A stretch of 50,000 bases of DNA from Vreelandella hamiltonii (GCF_014651775.1 NZ_BMXN01000014.1:42932-92931), one strand, 5' to 3'; counted from the first letter of the stretch, positions 21,426-30,823 are shown. Notes: generated by a model not told the origin, from the letters alone. Translations and numbers: made by a program.

Positions 21426-21674
21426 TTACGCCTGCTTGCGTGCTTCCTTGACCAGCTCGGCAACACGACCAGACAGCTGGGCGCCTTGGCTCTGCCAGTG
21501 AGTCACACGGTCCAGATCAACGCGCAGACGCTCTTCCTGACCACGGGCAACCGGGTTGAAGAAACCGATACGCTCGATGAAACGGCCGTCACGGGCGTTG
21601 CGAGAGTCGGTCACGGTCAGGTGATAAAAGGGACGCTTCTTGGCGCCACCACGTGCCAAACGAATGGTAACCAT
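21426..21674 (-). CDS. rpsP: 30S ribosomal protein S16
   Basis: An 82-residue ribosomal protein needed for early 30S assembly. It is readily recognised by [39 protein letters not shown] and the C-terminal [12 protein letters not shown]. It heads the operon, with the promoter candidate at 21890-21918 about 215 bases upstream. Confidence 0.97.
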   Translation of the reverse strand: MVTIRLARGGAKKRPFYHLTVTDSRNARDGRFIERIGFFNPVARGQEERLRVDLDRVTHWQSQGAQLSGRVAELVKEARKQA

Positions 21675-21975
21675 ACGATAACTATCCTTCGGTTGAGGTT
21701 ACGCGAGTGGGGCATAGCGCCAATGCGCTATCAGAACACTCGTCATACTGTTTTCTTGGTGCTCCTGCCTCACCAGGGCTTGCGAAGCGCTTGCCTGGCC
21801 CAGCAGAGGGCACCTTCAGGACCTTCATCCATGGAATATCGCCCAGTGCCAGAGCACTTTTCAGCAACACCCAAACATGAAGAGGCCGCATTCTACGCAA
21901 ATGCGACCTGCTTGGAAAGCCTGACAGCCAGAAAACTCACAGGCCGTCAACCTTGCAAAGGAGCATCAGGCGGGC
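21675..21975 (-). other. Long untranslated region between ffh and rpsP
   Basis: A 301-base stretch without a credible gene. It contains the promoter candidate at 21890-21918 and so would give rpsP a leader of more than 200 bases. I see no strong hairpin with a T-tract and no known riboswitch motif, but a leader this long could carry ribosomal-protein feedback or another RNA control. Confidence 0.5.
21890..21918 (-). promoter_or_regulatory. Promoter of the rpsP operon
   Basis: On the minus strand TTTCCA (21918-21913) and TAGAAT (21895-21890) are 17 bases apart, followed by a GC-rich discriminator (GCGGCCTC), as in growth-rate-controlled ribosomal promoters. The -10 match is good and the -35 moderate. 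Confidence 0.6.
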
Positions 21976-23403
21976 TCAGCGCCAGGGCAAACCACCCGGG
22001 CCACCCATTCCGCCCATGCCTCCCATACCGCCGGGGCCACCTGGGCCGCCGGGGCCTTTACCGCCCATCAGGCCAGACATGCCACGCATCATCTTCTGCA
22101 TGCCGCCCTTCTGCCCGGCTTTCTTCATCATTTTCTGCATCTGCTTGTGCTGCTTCAGCAGCCGGTTCAGGTCCGGCACCTGAAGTCCGGCACCTGCCGC
22201 GATGCGGCGCTTGCGCGAACCGTTGATGATATCGGGCTTGCGGCGCTCTTTGGGCGTCATGGAGTTGATCAGCGCCTCCAGCTTGCCCAGCTCCTTTTCT
22301 GGCCCGGGGCCTTGGGCCATCTCTGCCATCTGACCCATGCCCGGCAGCTTGCCCAACAGGCCGCCCATGCCACCCATTTTCTTGAGCTGCTGGAGCTGGT
22401 CGCGGAAGTCTTCCAGGTCGAAGCCATCGCCTTTCTTGACCTTGCTGGCCAGCTTCGCGGCCTTGTCCTTGTCGACGGTGCGCTCGGCTTCTTCGATCAG
22501 CGACAGCATGTCGCCCATGCCCAGAATGCGCGAGGCTACTCGATCGGGATGGAAGGGTTCCAGGGCATCGACCTTTTCACCCACCCCCATGAACTTGATC
22601 GGCTTGCCGGTCACGTGGCGCACCGACAGCGCGGCACCGCCACGGGCGTCACCGTCGGCCTTGGTCAGAATGACACCTGTCAGCGGCAGCGCTTCATGGA
22701 AGGCTTTGGCGGTATTCACCGCATCCTGGCCGGTCATGGCGTCGACGACGAACAGCGTTTCCTGGGGAGCAATGGCTTTATGCAGCGCCTGAATTTCGGC
22801 CATCATGGCGTCGTCGATGGCCAGGCGGCCAGCGGTATCTACCAGTACGACGTCATGGAACTGGATCTTGGCATGCCTGATGGCTGCCGTGGCGATATCG
22901 ACCGGCTTCTCGTCGGAGCGCGATGGATAGAAGTCGACCTGCACCTCTTTGGCCAGGGTTTCCAGCTGGTCGATGGCCGCAGGGCGATAGACGTCTGCCG
23001 AAACCACCAGCACTTTCTTCTTTTCGCGCTCGCGCAGGTAACGGGCCAGCTTGGCCACCGAGGTGGTCTTGCCCGCGCCCTGCAAACCGGCCATCAGCAC
23101 CACGGCAGGAGAGCCTTTCAGGGAGAGACCTTCATTGGCCTCGCCCATGATGGCTTCCAGCTCCTGCTGGACGATCTTGACGAACTGCTGACCCGGCGAC
23201 AGGCTCTTGGAGACTTCCTGGCCTACCGCACGTTCACGCACCCGCTCGATGAACGCCTTGACCACGGGTAGCGCCACGTCGGCTTCGAGCAATGCCTTGC
23301 GCACTTCTCGCAGCGTGTCTTTGATGTTGTCGTCGGTCAGGCGCGCCTGACCCTTGATAGACTTCAGCGTCTGGGATAGACGCTCGCTCAAATTCTGAAA
23401 CAT
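21976..23403 (-). CDS. ffh: Signal recognition particle protein Ffh with a glycine-rich tail
   Basis: A 475-residue SRP GTPase that binds 4.5S RNA and signal sequences on the ribosome and docks on FtsY. The start MFQNLSERLSQTLKSIKG opens the N domain; the G domain has GLQGAGKTTSVAKLA, VVLVDTAGRL and LTKADGDARGG; the Met-rich M domain includes GSRKRRIAAGAG and KQMQKMMKKAG. The C-terminus is longer than E. coli Ffh by a Gly-Pro-Met tail of GGP and GGM repeats ending LPWR (about residues 447-475). ATG 23403 is the family start; the upstream frame is leader. The promoter candidate is at 23461-23489. Confidence 0.96.
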   Translation of the reverse strand: MFQNLSERLSQTLKSIKGQARLTDDNIKDTLREVRKALLEADVALPVVKAFIERVRERAVGQEVSKSLSPGQQFVKIVQQELEAIMGEANEGLSLKGSPAVVLMAGLQGAGKTTSVAKLARYLREREKKKVLVVSADVYRPAAIDQLETLAKEVQVDFYPSRSDEKPVDIATAAIRHAKIQFHDVVLVDTAGRLAIDDAMMAEIQALHKAIAPQETLFVVDAMTGQDAVNTAKAFHEALPLTGVILTKADGDARGGAALSVRHVTGKPIKFMGVGEKVDALEPFHPDRVASRILGMGDMLSLIEEAERTVDKDKAAKLASKVKKGDGFDLEDFRDQLQQLKKMGGMGGLLGKLPGMGQMAEMAQGPGPEKELGKLEALINSMTPKERRKPDIINGSRKRRIAAGAGLQVPDLNRLLKQHKQMQKMMKKAGQKGGMQKMMRGMSGLMGGKGPGGPGGPGGMGGMGGMGGPGGLPWR

Positions 23404-23460
23404 GGGGCCTCTGCCTCCGTCGCTGTCGCCGGGAGTCCTCACCGGACGAATGTGGCGCCG

Positions 23461-23489
23461 ATTATACGCGCTCACGCCGCGAGTCTCCA
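23461..23489 (-). promoter_or_regulatory. Promoter of ffh
   Basis: On the minus strand TGGAGA (23489-23484) lies 17 bases before a perfect TATAAT (23466-23461), about 58 bases upstream of the ffh ATG. Confidence 0.65.
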
Positions 23490-23660
23490 TGGCCGCGAGC
23501 GTTGGCTAGCCATGACTGTGCGACGCTGCCATGATTCGTTATAGTAGCAGTACCGCTCTGGAAGGAGCGGCAGTGACCGGGCCCTGCGGCGTTTTGCAGA
23601 AACGTTTGGCCGGTCGCCACGTTTACCCCATGACGCGCTGCCAGGCGCACGGATAGCATC

Positions 23661-24458
23661 ATGCAGGCGCTACCTTTCGCCACGATTGCCTTTGTACTCT
23701 ATGTTGCTGCTGCCATCTGGCAGGGCATGACGCTGTTTCGCCGCGTGCCGCCACGCCAGGGCATGGTGCGCCTGCTGGGCACCCTTGGCCTGCTGCTGCA
23801 TATCCCCGTGGTGGTCAAGCTGGTGGGCGCCGCCCCTGGCCTGCTGCCGGGCTTCACCACCAGCGCCACGCTATTGATGGCCGTGGCGGTCAACGTGGTG
23901 CTGGTGGCCAGCCTGTTCAAGCCCGTCTTGAACGCCGGTATCGTGCTGTTTCCGCTGGCGGGCATCGCGCTCATCGTCGCCACCTGGCTACCCAGCCAGG
24001 GGAGCCACAGCGGCTTGACCCCCGGCATTCTGCTGCACGCGGTCAGCTCTGCCCTGGCCTTCGCCGTGCTGGCCATCGCTGCCGTGCAGGCGGTACTGGT
24101 GGGGCTGCAAAATCAGGCCCTGCGCCATCACCACATTCGCGGCATCGTGCAGTCACTGCCACCGCTGACCACCATGGAGCGGGTGCTGTTCGAGCTGGTG
24201 TGGGCGGGCATTCTGCTGCTCACGGTATCCATCGCCAGCGGCCTGATCTTCCTGGACAACCTGTTTGCCCAGCACCTGGCCCACAAGACCGTGCTGTCGC
24301 TGGGGGCCTGGATCATCTTCACGACGCTGCTGGTGGGCCGCTACCGTTTCGGCTGGCGTGGCATGCGCGCGGTGCGCTGGACCCTCGGGGGCTGCGCCCT
24401 GCTGCTGCTGGCGTATTTCGGCAGCAAGTTCGTGCTGGAAATCCTGCTGAATCGCTAA
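23661..24458 (+). CDS. ypjD: Cytochrome c assembly-type inner membrane protein YpjD
   Basis: A 265-residue integral membrane protein with about eight helices and the CcsA/CcmC-like arrangement: HAVSSALAFAVLAIAAVQAV, then a C-terminal set with WAGILLLTVSIASGLIF and HKTVLSLGAWIIF. Conserved His residues (LLHIP, HAVSS, HKT) could bind haem or a metal, but the WWD motif of true cytochrome c assembly proteins is not obvious. The order ffh-ypjD-corB matches E. coli, where this family is named YpjD. Its exact role is unresolved; links to magnesium/cobalt homeostasis come from its corB neighbour. The gene diverges from ffh. Confidence 0.85.
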   Translation: MQALPFATIAFVLYVAAAIWQGMTLFRRVPPRQGMVRLLGTLGLLLHIPVVVKLVGAAPGLLPGFTTSATLLMAVAVNVVLVASLFKPVLNAGIVLFPLAGIALIVATWLPSQGSHSGLTPGILLHAVSSALAFAVLAIAAVQAVLVGLQNQALRHHHIRGIVQSLPPLTTMERVLFELVWAGILLLTVSIASGLIFLDNLFAQHLAHKTVLSLGAWIIFTTLLVGRYRFGWRGMRAVRWTLGGCALLLLAYFGSKFVLEILLNR

Positions 24459-24527
24459 GCGCTCCTTGACACGCTACCCGCATGACTCTACAAATCGAGC
24501 CTGACACGCCATAAAGGAACATTCGAC

Positions 24528-25802
24528 TTGAGCGACGACTTCCCCCTGGGGTTACTGTTCGGCCTGCTAGCCTTGCTGATTTTACTGTCTGCCTTCTTCT
24601 CCAGCTCCGAAACGGGCATGATGTCGATCAACCGCTATCGACTCAGCCACCAGGCAAACAGCGGCGACCGCCGTGCCAAACGGGTCATGCGCCTGCTGAC
24701 ACGTCCCGACCGCCTGATTGGCGTCATCCTGATTGGCAACAACTTCGTCAACAACCTAGCCGCATCCATCGCGACCATCATCGCCATTCACTTTTTTGGC
24801 GATGTCACGGGCCCGGCCATCTCGACAGCATTGCTGACCATCACCATCCTGGTCTTTGCCGAGGTCACGCCCAAGACCTACGCGGCCATCAAGCCCGAAC
24901 GCATCGCCTACCCCACTTCGATGGCCCTGGAGCCGTTGCTCAAGCTGCTCTACCCGCTGGTATGGCTGGTCAATGTAGTCTCCAATGGACTGCTGAGGCT
25001 CGTTGGCGTGAAAAGCGTCGACAACGGCGGTGACAGCCTGACCCGCGACGAGCTGCGTACCGTGGTGCATGAAGCAGGCACCCTGATTCCTTACCGCCAC
25101 CGGGCCATGCTGCTGTCGATTCTGGATCTCGAAAACGTCACGGTGAACGACATCATGGTGCCGCGGCATGAAGTGCTGGGTATCGATCTGGATGATTCCC
25201 TGGAAGAGATCCTGACCCAGATCCGCACCAGCCAGCATACTCGCTTGCCAGTCTATAAAGGTGATATCAACAACATCATCGGCATGCTGCACCTGCGTAA
25301 CGCAGCGCGCTTTTTATCCCGCGATGAAGTCACCAAGGCCGCCATCGTTCAGGAAGCACGCGAGCCCTATTTCATTCCCGAGTCGACACCGCTGCATACC
25401 CAACTGCTGAATTTCCAGAAACAGAAACGGCGCATCGGCATCGTCGTCGACGAGTATGGCGATGTGGAAGGACTGGTCACTCTGGAAGACATTCTGGAAG
25501 AGATCGTCGGCGAGTTCACCACCGACGTGTCCGAAGACGAAGAGATTCATCAGCAGGACGATGGCAGCCACGTCATAGAAGGCACGGCCAATATCCGCGA
25601 GATCAACAAGATGCTGGGCTGGCAACTGCCCACTGACGGTCCGAAAACCCTCAACGGGCTGATTCTCGAACATCTGGAATCTTTCCCGGACGGCCCGGCC
25701 TGCCTGCAGATAGGCAATACGCGGATGGAAATTCTCGAGATTCGCGACAACCTGATCACTTCCGCCCGCTGTTGGCAGAAGCTCCGCCTGCCGCGTCGTT
25801 GA
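24528..25802 (+). CDS. corB: CNNM/CorB-type magnesium transport protein
   Basis: A 424-residue membrane protein of the CNNM/CorB family. The N-terminal DUF21 domain (about 1-190, three or four helices, FFSSSETGMMSINRYRL, LIGNNFVNNLAASIATI) is followed by two CBS domains (VNDIMVPRHEVLGIDLD; FIPESTPLHTQLLNF, VVDEYGDVEGLVTLEDILE) and the C-terminal CorC/HlyC domain (about 345-420). Members export or exchange Mg2+, and the CBS pair binds Mg-ATP. The start is TTG 24528 with AAGGA in front, so the protein begins (M)SDDFPLG. It follows ypjD by 69 bases. Confidence 0.92.
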   Translation: MSDDFPLGLLFGLLALLILLSAFFSSSETGMMSINRYRLSHQANSGDRRAKRVMRLLTRPDRLIGVILIGNNFVNNLAASIATIIAIHFFGDVTGPAISTALLTITILVFAEVTPKTYAAIKPERIAYPTSMALEPLLKLLYPLVWLVNVVSNGLLRLVGVKSVDNGGDSLTRDELRTVVHEAGTLIPYRHRAMLLSILDLENVTVNDIMVPRHEVLGIDLDDSLEEILTQIRTSQHTRLPVYKGDINNIIGMLHLRNAARFLSRDEVTKAAIVQEAREPYFIPESTPLHTQLLNFQKQKRRIGIVVDEYGDVEGLVTLEDILEEIVGEFTTDVSEDEEIHQQDDGSHVIEGTANIREINKMLGWQLPTDGPKTLNGLILEHLESFPDGPACLQIGNTRMEILEIRDNLITSARCWQKLRLPRR

Positions 25803-25807
25803 CGCGG

Positions 25808-26470
25808 CTAACGGTGCGCGATGTCGCTATCGGCCGCTGCCTTGAGCGCTCTTACCCGAGTCTCCAGGTAGCGCCGCAGGGCAACTCCCTCCACCTCTTG
25901 CACGGCAATGGGCGGGCCAAAGTGCAGGCTGACCGGCGCCCTGAACCGCGACGGCCACTTCTTCAAGGCTTTTCCGCCGTGATGTGACGTCCACGAACCC
26001 CACAGCCCGGCCAGCCCGGCAGGGATCACCGGCACGTTGTCACGAGCCAGAATGGTCTCCAGCCCACGGCGAAAGGTGTGAATCTCGCCATCGGGGGTCA
26101 AGCGCCCTTCTGGAAACACCATGACCACGTCGCCGTCGCGCAGCGCCTTGCTGACCTCGTCCAGCGTGCGCCGCAGCGCGCCGGGGCTATGGCGCTCCGA
26201 CTCGATGGGAATGGCACCTACCAGTTGAAACCACCACTTGAGCCAGCGGGACTCGAAGATGGGCTGGTCCATCACGAACCGCAGCGGTCGGGGGCTGGCG
26301 CCTCCCAGCACCAGAGCGTCCATGAAACTGACATGGTTGCACACCACCAGCGCAGCGCCTTGTTTCGGCACATGCCCTTGCCCATGCACCGTCAGCCGAT
26401 AGCAGCCACGCATGGCGAGATAGATCAATCGACGTAGCAGGCGGCGAAGCGCCTTCACCCCTCCTGTCAC
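25808..26470 (-). CDS. PlsC-like lysophospholipid/1-acylglycerol-3-phosphate acyltransferase
   Basis: A 220-residue membrane-associated acyltransferase. The catalytic HX4D is His46-VSFM-Asp51 in VVCNHVSFMDALVLGG, and the acceptor-phosphate motif FPEGRLTPDGE is at 119-129. A basic amphipathic N-terminus and one hydrophobic helix anchor it to the inner membrane. It is shorter than PlsC itself (about 240 aa) and is one of several paralogues typical of such genomes; the acyl acceptor is unknown. GTG 26470 overlaps the stop of the tetR-type gene as GTGA, so the pair is coupled and probably controlled together. Confidence 0.85.
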   Translation of the reverse strand: MTGGVKALRRLLRRLIYLAMRGCYRLTVHGQGHVPKQGAALVVCNHVSFMDALVLGGASPRPLRFVMDQPIFESRWLKWWFQLVGAIPIESERHSPGALRRTLDEVSKALRDGDVVMVFPEGRLTPDGEIHTFRRGLETILARDNVPVIPAGLAGLWGSWTSHHGGKALKKWPSRFRAPVSLHFGPPIAVQEVEGVALRRYLETRVRALKAAADSDIAHR

Positions 26471-27081
26471 GTCACCGCCTCCCGGTGCCGCAATCCGGCC
26501 AGAACCGTGCTCATCAACTGGTCCAGCAACTCATCGACCTTCAGCTGCTGCCCCTGCCAGTAGCCAAGCCGTTCATTCAACCCCAACTGCACCAGGCCAT
26601 GCACACTTCCCCACAGCGTGCGCCCCAGGCGGCGCGCTTCGAGGTCGTCCAGCGCGGGTTGGTACTGTTTCAGTGAGGTTTCCACTTGGGTAAACAGCGC
26701 CTCGATGAGATCGCTTTGGCGCTGATCCAGCTCACCCTCCTGGGCCAGCGGATAGTCGAACAACAGCTGCCAGCGGTAACAATCCTGCTCGGCAAAGCGC
26801 CAATAGGCATGCGCCAGAGCACGCAGCCAGGGTTCAGGGTCATCGGCCGCCAAGCCGGTAATGGTCTGCTGCAACCGGGCCAGGGTCTCAACGTTGACAT
26901 GCTGCAACAGGTTATTGAAGCTGCCATATAACTTGAGCAGGGTACTGGGCGCACAGCCCACTTCTCGGGCCAGGGCACGCAGTGATAGGCCATGAACTGG
27001 CTGCTGAGCCAACCACTCATCACAAGCGTGCATGACCTGCGTATGGAGGGCGTCGGGCGCATGCTGTCTGGGACGGGCCAT
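26467..27081 (-). CDS. TetR-family transcriptional regulator
   Basis: A 204-residue regulator. The N-terminal helix-turn-helix reads LSLRALAREVGCAPSTLLKL, followed by YGSFNNLLQHVN. The C-terminal ligand/dimer domain is of the WHG class: LWGSVHGLVQLGLNERL near residues 155-172. It is translationally coupled to the acyltransferase at 25808-26470, which suggests control of membrane-lipid or fatty-acid genes; the ligand is unknown. About 200 bases separate it from the divergent SRAP-like gene, enough room for shared control, but no clear TetR palindrome is obvious there beyond CGAACACTGTTTTCG. Confidence 0.88.
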   Translation of the reverse strand: MARPRQHAPDALHTQVMHACDEWLAQQPVHGLSLRALAREVGCAPSTLLKLYGSFNNLLQHVNVETLARLQQTITGLAADDPEPWLRALAHAYWRFAEQDCYRWQLLFDYPLAQEGELDQRQSDLIEALFTQVETSLKQYQPALDDLEARRLGRTLWGSVHGLVQLGLNERLGYWQGQQLKVDELLDQLMSTVLAGLRHREAVT

Positions 27082-27280
27082 GGCGATCTCTTAGGGTCAA
27101 CGGCAAACAGGAAAGATTGCCTCATCGCGCTTTAGCGAGAGCAAGGACTACGATAGGATACCTTACATCGAACACTGTTTTCGACACTAAAACACGACAT
27201 TTAACGTATTCACACCGCTTACACCGTTTTGACCTTGCCCAGTGGCAGTCAAGCGACCGCGTTGCACTCGAGGAGACCGC

Positions 27281-27967
27281 ATGACGGGACGCCTACACGT
27301 ACAGCGCTTACCGCTCGCTCGTCTATTGCCAGCGCTGGCCTCGGCGGCGCCGCTGATCGAGTCGCCGAACATGGCCCCGCGCCAGCCCGTCTCTGCCATT
27401 CGCATGGCGCAGGGCCGCATGACGCTGGCACCGCTGTTCTGGGGCCTTACCCCCCCTTGGCTGAAAGTGCTCGACCACGCCCCCCACTGTGCCAGGGCCG
27501 AAACCCTGAGCAAACGCGCCATGTTTCAGGAGGCGTTCAACGCCCGGCGCTGCGTGATCCCGGTGAGCGGCTTTTATGTCTGGAAGCCCCAGGCGCGCAA
27601 CAAGCAGCCTTATCTGGTGACCCACGTGCAGCGCGCGCCCCTTCTGCTGGGCGCCCTCTGGTGCCGCTACCACACCACCTTGACGACCTTTACCGACTCG
27701 ACGGCCTTGATCAGCGTGCCGGCCAATGCCTGCCTGTCACCGCTGACCGATCGCCTGCCGGTGGTGATCGCCCCCGAAGACGTATCGACATGGCTGGACC
27801 CGAACACCGACCCCGACCAACTGACACCGCTATTGATGCCGGCCCCTCTGGAACTGTTGGGCGCTTTTCCGGTATCAAGGCATGTGAACAACCCTGCCTT
27901 TCAGTCACCCTCCTGCGCGCATCCCGTTGGGCCCATGCTGCGCTGGACCGTGCCACAGGAGCTGTAA
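27281..27967 (+). CDS. SRAP (YedK/HMCES) family protein with degenerate active site
   Basis: A 228-residue protein with the SRAP fold that in YedK/HMCES crosslinks to abasic sites in single-stranded DNA. Family features kept are the MxGR opening, NxAP (NMAPRQPV), FWGLTPPWLK, ARAETL, RCVIPVSGFYVWK, DRLPVVIAPED and the PVSR..NN end. The four catalytic residues are all changed: Cys2 is Thr (MTGR), Asn75 is Cys70, Glu105 is Val100 (GFYVW, normally GFYEW) and His160 is Thr156 (LTDRLP, normally IHDRxP). The frame is intact and of normal length with GAGGAGACCGC before ATG. The stop overlaps the protease start as TAATG. It is probably a non-crosslinking DNA-binding or otherwise repurposed homologue. 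Confidence 0.85.
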   Translation: MTGRLHVQRLPLARLLPALASAAPLIESPNMAPRQPVSAIRMAQGRMTLAPLFWGLTPPWLKVLDHAPHCARAETLSKRAMFQEAFNARRCVIPVSGFYVWKPQARNKQPYLVTHVQRAPLLLGALWCRYHTTLTTFTDSTALISVPANACLSPLTDRLPVVIAPEDVSTWLDPNTDPDQLTPLLMPAPLELLGAFPVSRHVNNPAFQSPSCAHPVGPMLRWTVPQEL

Positions 27968-30810
27968 TGCTGCGACTCATCCCTGCTTACCCGCCGCGCC
28001 TTGCTGCGCGGCACATCGTCCTTGGCCTGTCTACAGGGCTACTTTGGGGGGCTCTGCCCGGCGCCTGGGCCGAAGAGAGCCCTATTACCGACGTCGTGAC
28101 CCCCACCGTCAGCCCCTTCGACGAGCGTGACTACCGGGTACTGACGCTGGAAAATGGCCTGCAGGCGCTGCTGGTCAGCGATCCCAATGCCGACAAGGCG
28201 GCGGCCTCCATGAACGTGCGGGTCGGCAGTGCACAAGACCCGGAAGACCTGCAGGGGCTGGCGCACTTCCTGGAACACATGCTGTTTCTGGGCACCGAAC
28301 CCTACCCCCAGTCGGATGCCTACCAGCGTTTCATTTCCGATAATGCGGGCTCCCACAACGCCTTCACTGCCCAGCAGGACACCAACTACTTCTTCGATGT
28401 CGCGCCCTCGGCACTGCCCGGCGCCCTGGACCGCTTCAGCGAATTCTTCCTCTCACCGCTGTTCAATGCCGACCAGCTGGAGAGCGAACGCAATATCGTC
28501 CACTCCGAGTACATGGCGCGCATACGTGACGAATCGCGGCGCGAGAACGACGTCCTGAACCAGTTGCTCAACCCGGCGAACGCCACCACCGGCTTTGCCG
28601 TGGGCAGCCGTGACACCCTGGCCAGCCCGCCAGAGGGCGAGGCCACGCTGCGCGAAAGGGTGATCGACTTCTATCATCGCTACTACGATGCCAATGTGAT
28701 GAACCTGGCCGTGGTCGCTCCCCAGCCGCTGGACGAGCTGGAAAGCCTGGTGGTCGAGCGCTTTGCCGAGATCCCGGATCACGGTCTCAGCGTGCCGGTG
28801 ATCGATGCACCGCTGGTGGATTCGGACACGCTCCCCCGCTATATCGAGCGTCAGTCACTGCAGGACCGCCGCCAGCTGCGCTTTTATTTTCCGATCCCAG
28901 ACCCCACGGACGAATACCGCACCAAGCCTACCCAGCTCATGTCTCACCTTCTGGGTGACGAGAGCGACGGCAGCTTACTGGCCGTGCTCCGCCAGGCAGG
29001 ATTGGCCGATGGGCTGTCGGCCGGCGTGGGCCGCGGTGACGGCAACGACGCTCTGTTCACCGTCTCCATCAGCCTGACCCCCGCCGGGGCCGAGCGGCTG
29101 GACGATATCGAGGCTACCCTCTTTGCCGCCATCGAACAGATCCGCGAAGAGGGCCTGGCCGAATGGCGCTATGAGGAACAGCAGCGGTTGAGCGAGCAAG
29201 CCTTCCGCTTCCAGCAGCACGGCGCGCCCCAACAGGAAGCCACGCGCCTGGCCATGAGCCTTTCGCGCTACCCCGTGGAAGACGTGCAGTACGCGCCGTA
29301 TCGTATGGATGGCATGGATAGCGAGCGCCAGCAGGAGTACCTGGATGCGCTGACGCCTCAGAACATGCTGCGTTTCTACTCCGCCCCGGATATCGAAAGC
29401 GAACAGGTCTCGCCCTGGTTCAACACCCAGTGGCGCGAGCAGACGCCCGCCCAGCCGGGCCGGGCCCTGGAGGGCCTGGCGCTGGCAGAACCCAACCCCT
29501 TCATTGCCGAAGACCTGACGCTGCAACCCGGCCAGGACGAGCGCCCCTCCTCGCTCATCGACACGGAGACCTTTGCCGCCTGGCACATGCAGGACAGCCG
29601 ATTCAACACGCCCAGCGTCGAATGGCGGGTCAGCCTGCAGCACCCCAGCGCCAGCTACTCAGCCGAAGAAGCGGTGCTGACACGTCTGCTGGCCAGCTGG
29701 CTGAACGACAGCCTCAACGAATCGCTCTACCCCGCCTGGCTGGCAGGGCAAGCCTTCAGCGCCTACCCCCATGCACGCGGCATCACGCTGTCGTTCTCGG
29801 GTTGGCGGGATGGGCAAACGCCGCTGATCGAGCAGGCCATTGCGCAGCTCCAGCAGGCCGACATTTCGGCAAGTGCCTTCGAGCGCGTGCGCTACCAGCT
29901 GCAACGCGAGTGGCGTAATGCACCGCAGGCATCGCTCACCGGACAGGCCAGCCGCGCGCTGGGCGAAGCCCTGCTGACCCCGCAGTGGTCCAGTGCCGAG
30001 CTGCTGGAAGCAAGCCAGCGCCTGGAGAAACAGCACCTAGACAACTTCCGGCGCCGCTTCCTGGGCAATCTGTACATCGACGCCATGGCCGTGGGTAACC
30101 TGACCGCCGACCAGGCACGGGAGCAGGCCAGTCTGATCCGCGGCGCCCTGACGCCACGTCTGAGCCGTGACGACATTCCCACCCTGCAGCCGCTGCGGGT
30201 GGCCGATGAATCCACCACGCTACAGCCTCACAGCACCCGTGAAGAGTCGCTGGTACTCCGCTACCTGCAAGGGCGAGATCAGAGCCTCGAAGAGCAGGCA
30301 CGACTCAGCGTCCTGGCACAGTGGCTGGATACGCCGTTCTACCAGCAGCTGCGTACCGAAGAGCAGCTGGGCTATATCGTCAATGCGGGCTACTCGCCGC
30401 TACTGGAAGCACCGGGGGTTGCGCTGATCGTGCAGTCGCCCGATGTGGATAGCGCCACGATCGCCGAGCGTATGGATGACTTCTTGCACCAGGCGCAAGC
30501 GCGCCTCGAGGCGCTGAGCGATGAGGAGCTGGCCGCGCACCGTCAGGCCGTGCACGACCGGCTGCGCCAGCGGGACACCAGCCTGCAGGGCATGGCCAAC
30601 CGCTACTGGCAGGCCACGGCGCTGGAAGAGATTCGTTTTGACCGCCGCGAGCGGCTGGCCGAGCTGGCTCTGGACGTTACCCCGGAAGCGCTGCAGACAC
30701 TGTGGCCCGAGCTGCTCGGCCATCGTCTGGACATCCGCTTCGACCCAGGTGACGCGCCCAGCGACATCACGGCCTACCGAAACGCACGCGCCTCCTTCAA
30801 CGAGCGCTAG
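27967..30810 (+). CDS. Periplasmic M16 (pitrilysin/insulinase-type) zinc protease
   Basis: A 947-residue secreted protease. A signal peptide covers the first 35 residues or so (LGLSTGLLWGALPGAWA). The inverted zinc motif is His100-Phe-Leu-Glu103-His104 (HFLEHMLFLGTEPYPQ), with the third ligand Glu181 in VHSEYMAR. The tandem of four M16 half-domains and the length match E. coli protease III (PtrA, 962 aa), which degrades peptides under about 7 kDa. The C-terminal half keeps QLRTEEQLGYIV, typical of the inactive partner domain. The start ATG 27967 shares its A with the SRAP stop. A much longer open frame upstream is overlap with SRAP, not an extension. Confidence 0.93.
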   Translation: MLRLIPAYPPRLAARHIVLGLSTGLLWGALPGAWAEESPITDVVTPTVSPFDERDYRVLTLENGLQALLVSDPNADKAAASMNVRVGSAQDPEDLQGLAHFLEHMLFLGTEPYPQSDAYQRFISDNAGSHNAFTAQQDTNYFFDVAPSALPGALDRFSEFFLSPLFNADQLESERNIVHSEYMARIRDESRRENDVLNQLLNPANATTGFAVGSRDTLASPPEGEATLRERVIDFYHRYYDANVMNLAVVAPQPLDELESLVVERFAEIPDHGLSVPVIDAPLVDSDTLPRYIERQSLQDRRQLRFYFPIPDPTDEYRTKPTQLMSHLLGDESDGSLLAVLRQAGLADGLSAGVGRGDGNDALFTVSISLTPAGAERLDDIEATLFAAIEQIREEGLAEWRYEEQQRLSEQAFRFQQHGAPQQEATRLAMSLSRYPVEDVQYAPYRMDGMDSERQQEYLDALTPQNMLRFYSAPDIESEQVSPWFNTQWREQTPAQPGRALEGLALAEPNPFIAEDLTLQPGQDERPSSLIDTETFAAWHMQDSRFNTPSVEWRVSLQHPSASYSAEEAVLTRLLASWLNDSLNESLYPAWLAGQAFSAYPHARGITLSFSGWRDGQTPLIEQAIAQLQQADISASAFERVRYQLQREWRNAPQASLTGQASRALGEALLTPQWSSAELLEASQRLEKQHLDNFRRRFLGNLYIDAMAVGNLTADQAREQASLIRGALTPRLSRDDIPTLQPLRVADESTTLQPHSTREESLVLRYLQGRDQSLEEQARLSVLAQWLDTPFYQQLRTEEQLGYIVNAGYSPLLEAPGVALIVQSPDVDSATIAERMDDFLHQAQARLEALSDEELAAHRQAVHDRLRQRDTSLQGMANRYWQATALEEIRFDRRERLAELALDVTPEALQTLWPELLGHRLDIRFDPGDAPSDITAYRNARASFNER

Positions 30811-30823
30811 CCTTCCACCCCGC

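Noticed and set aside
27229..27966. N-terminal extension of about 246 codons in the frame of the M16 protease
   Set aside because: It is the shifted reading of the SRAP-like gene. The protease has its own signal peptide starting at ATG 27967.
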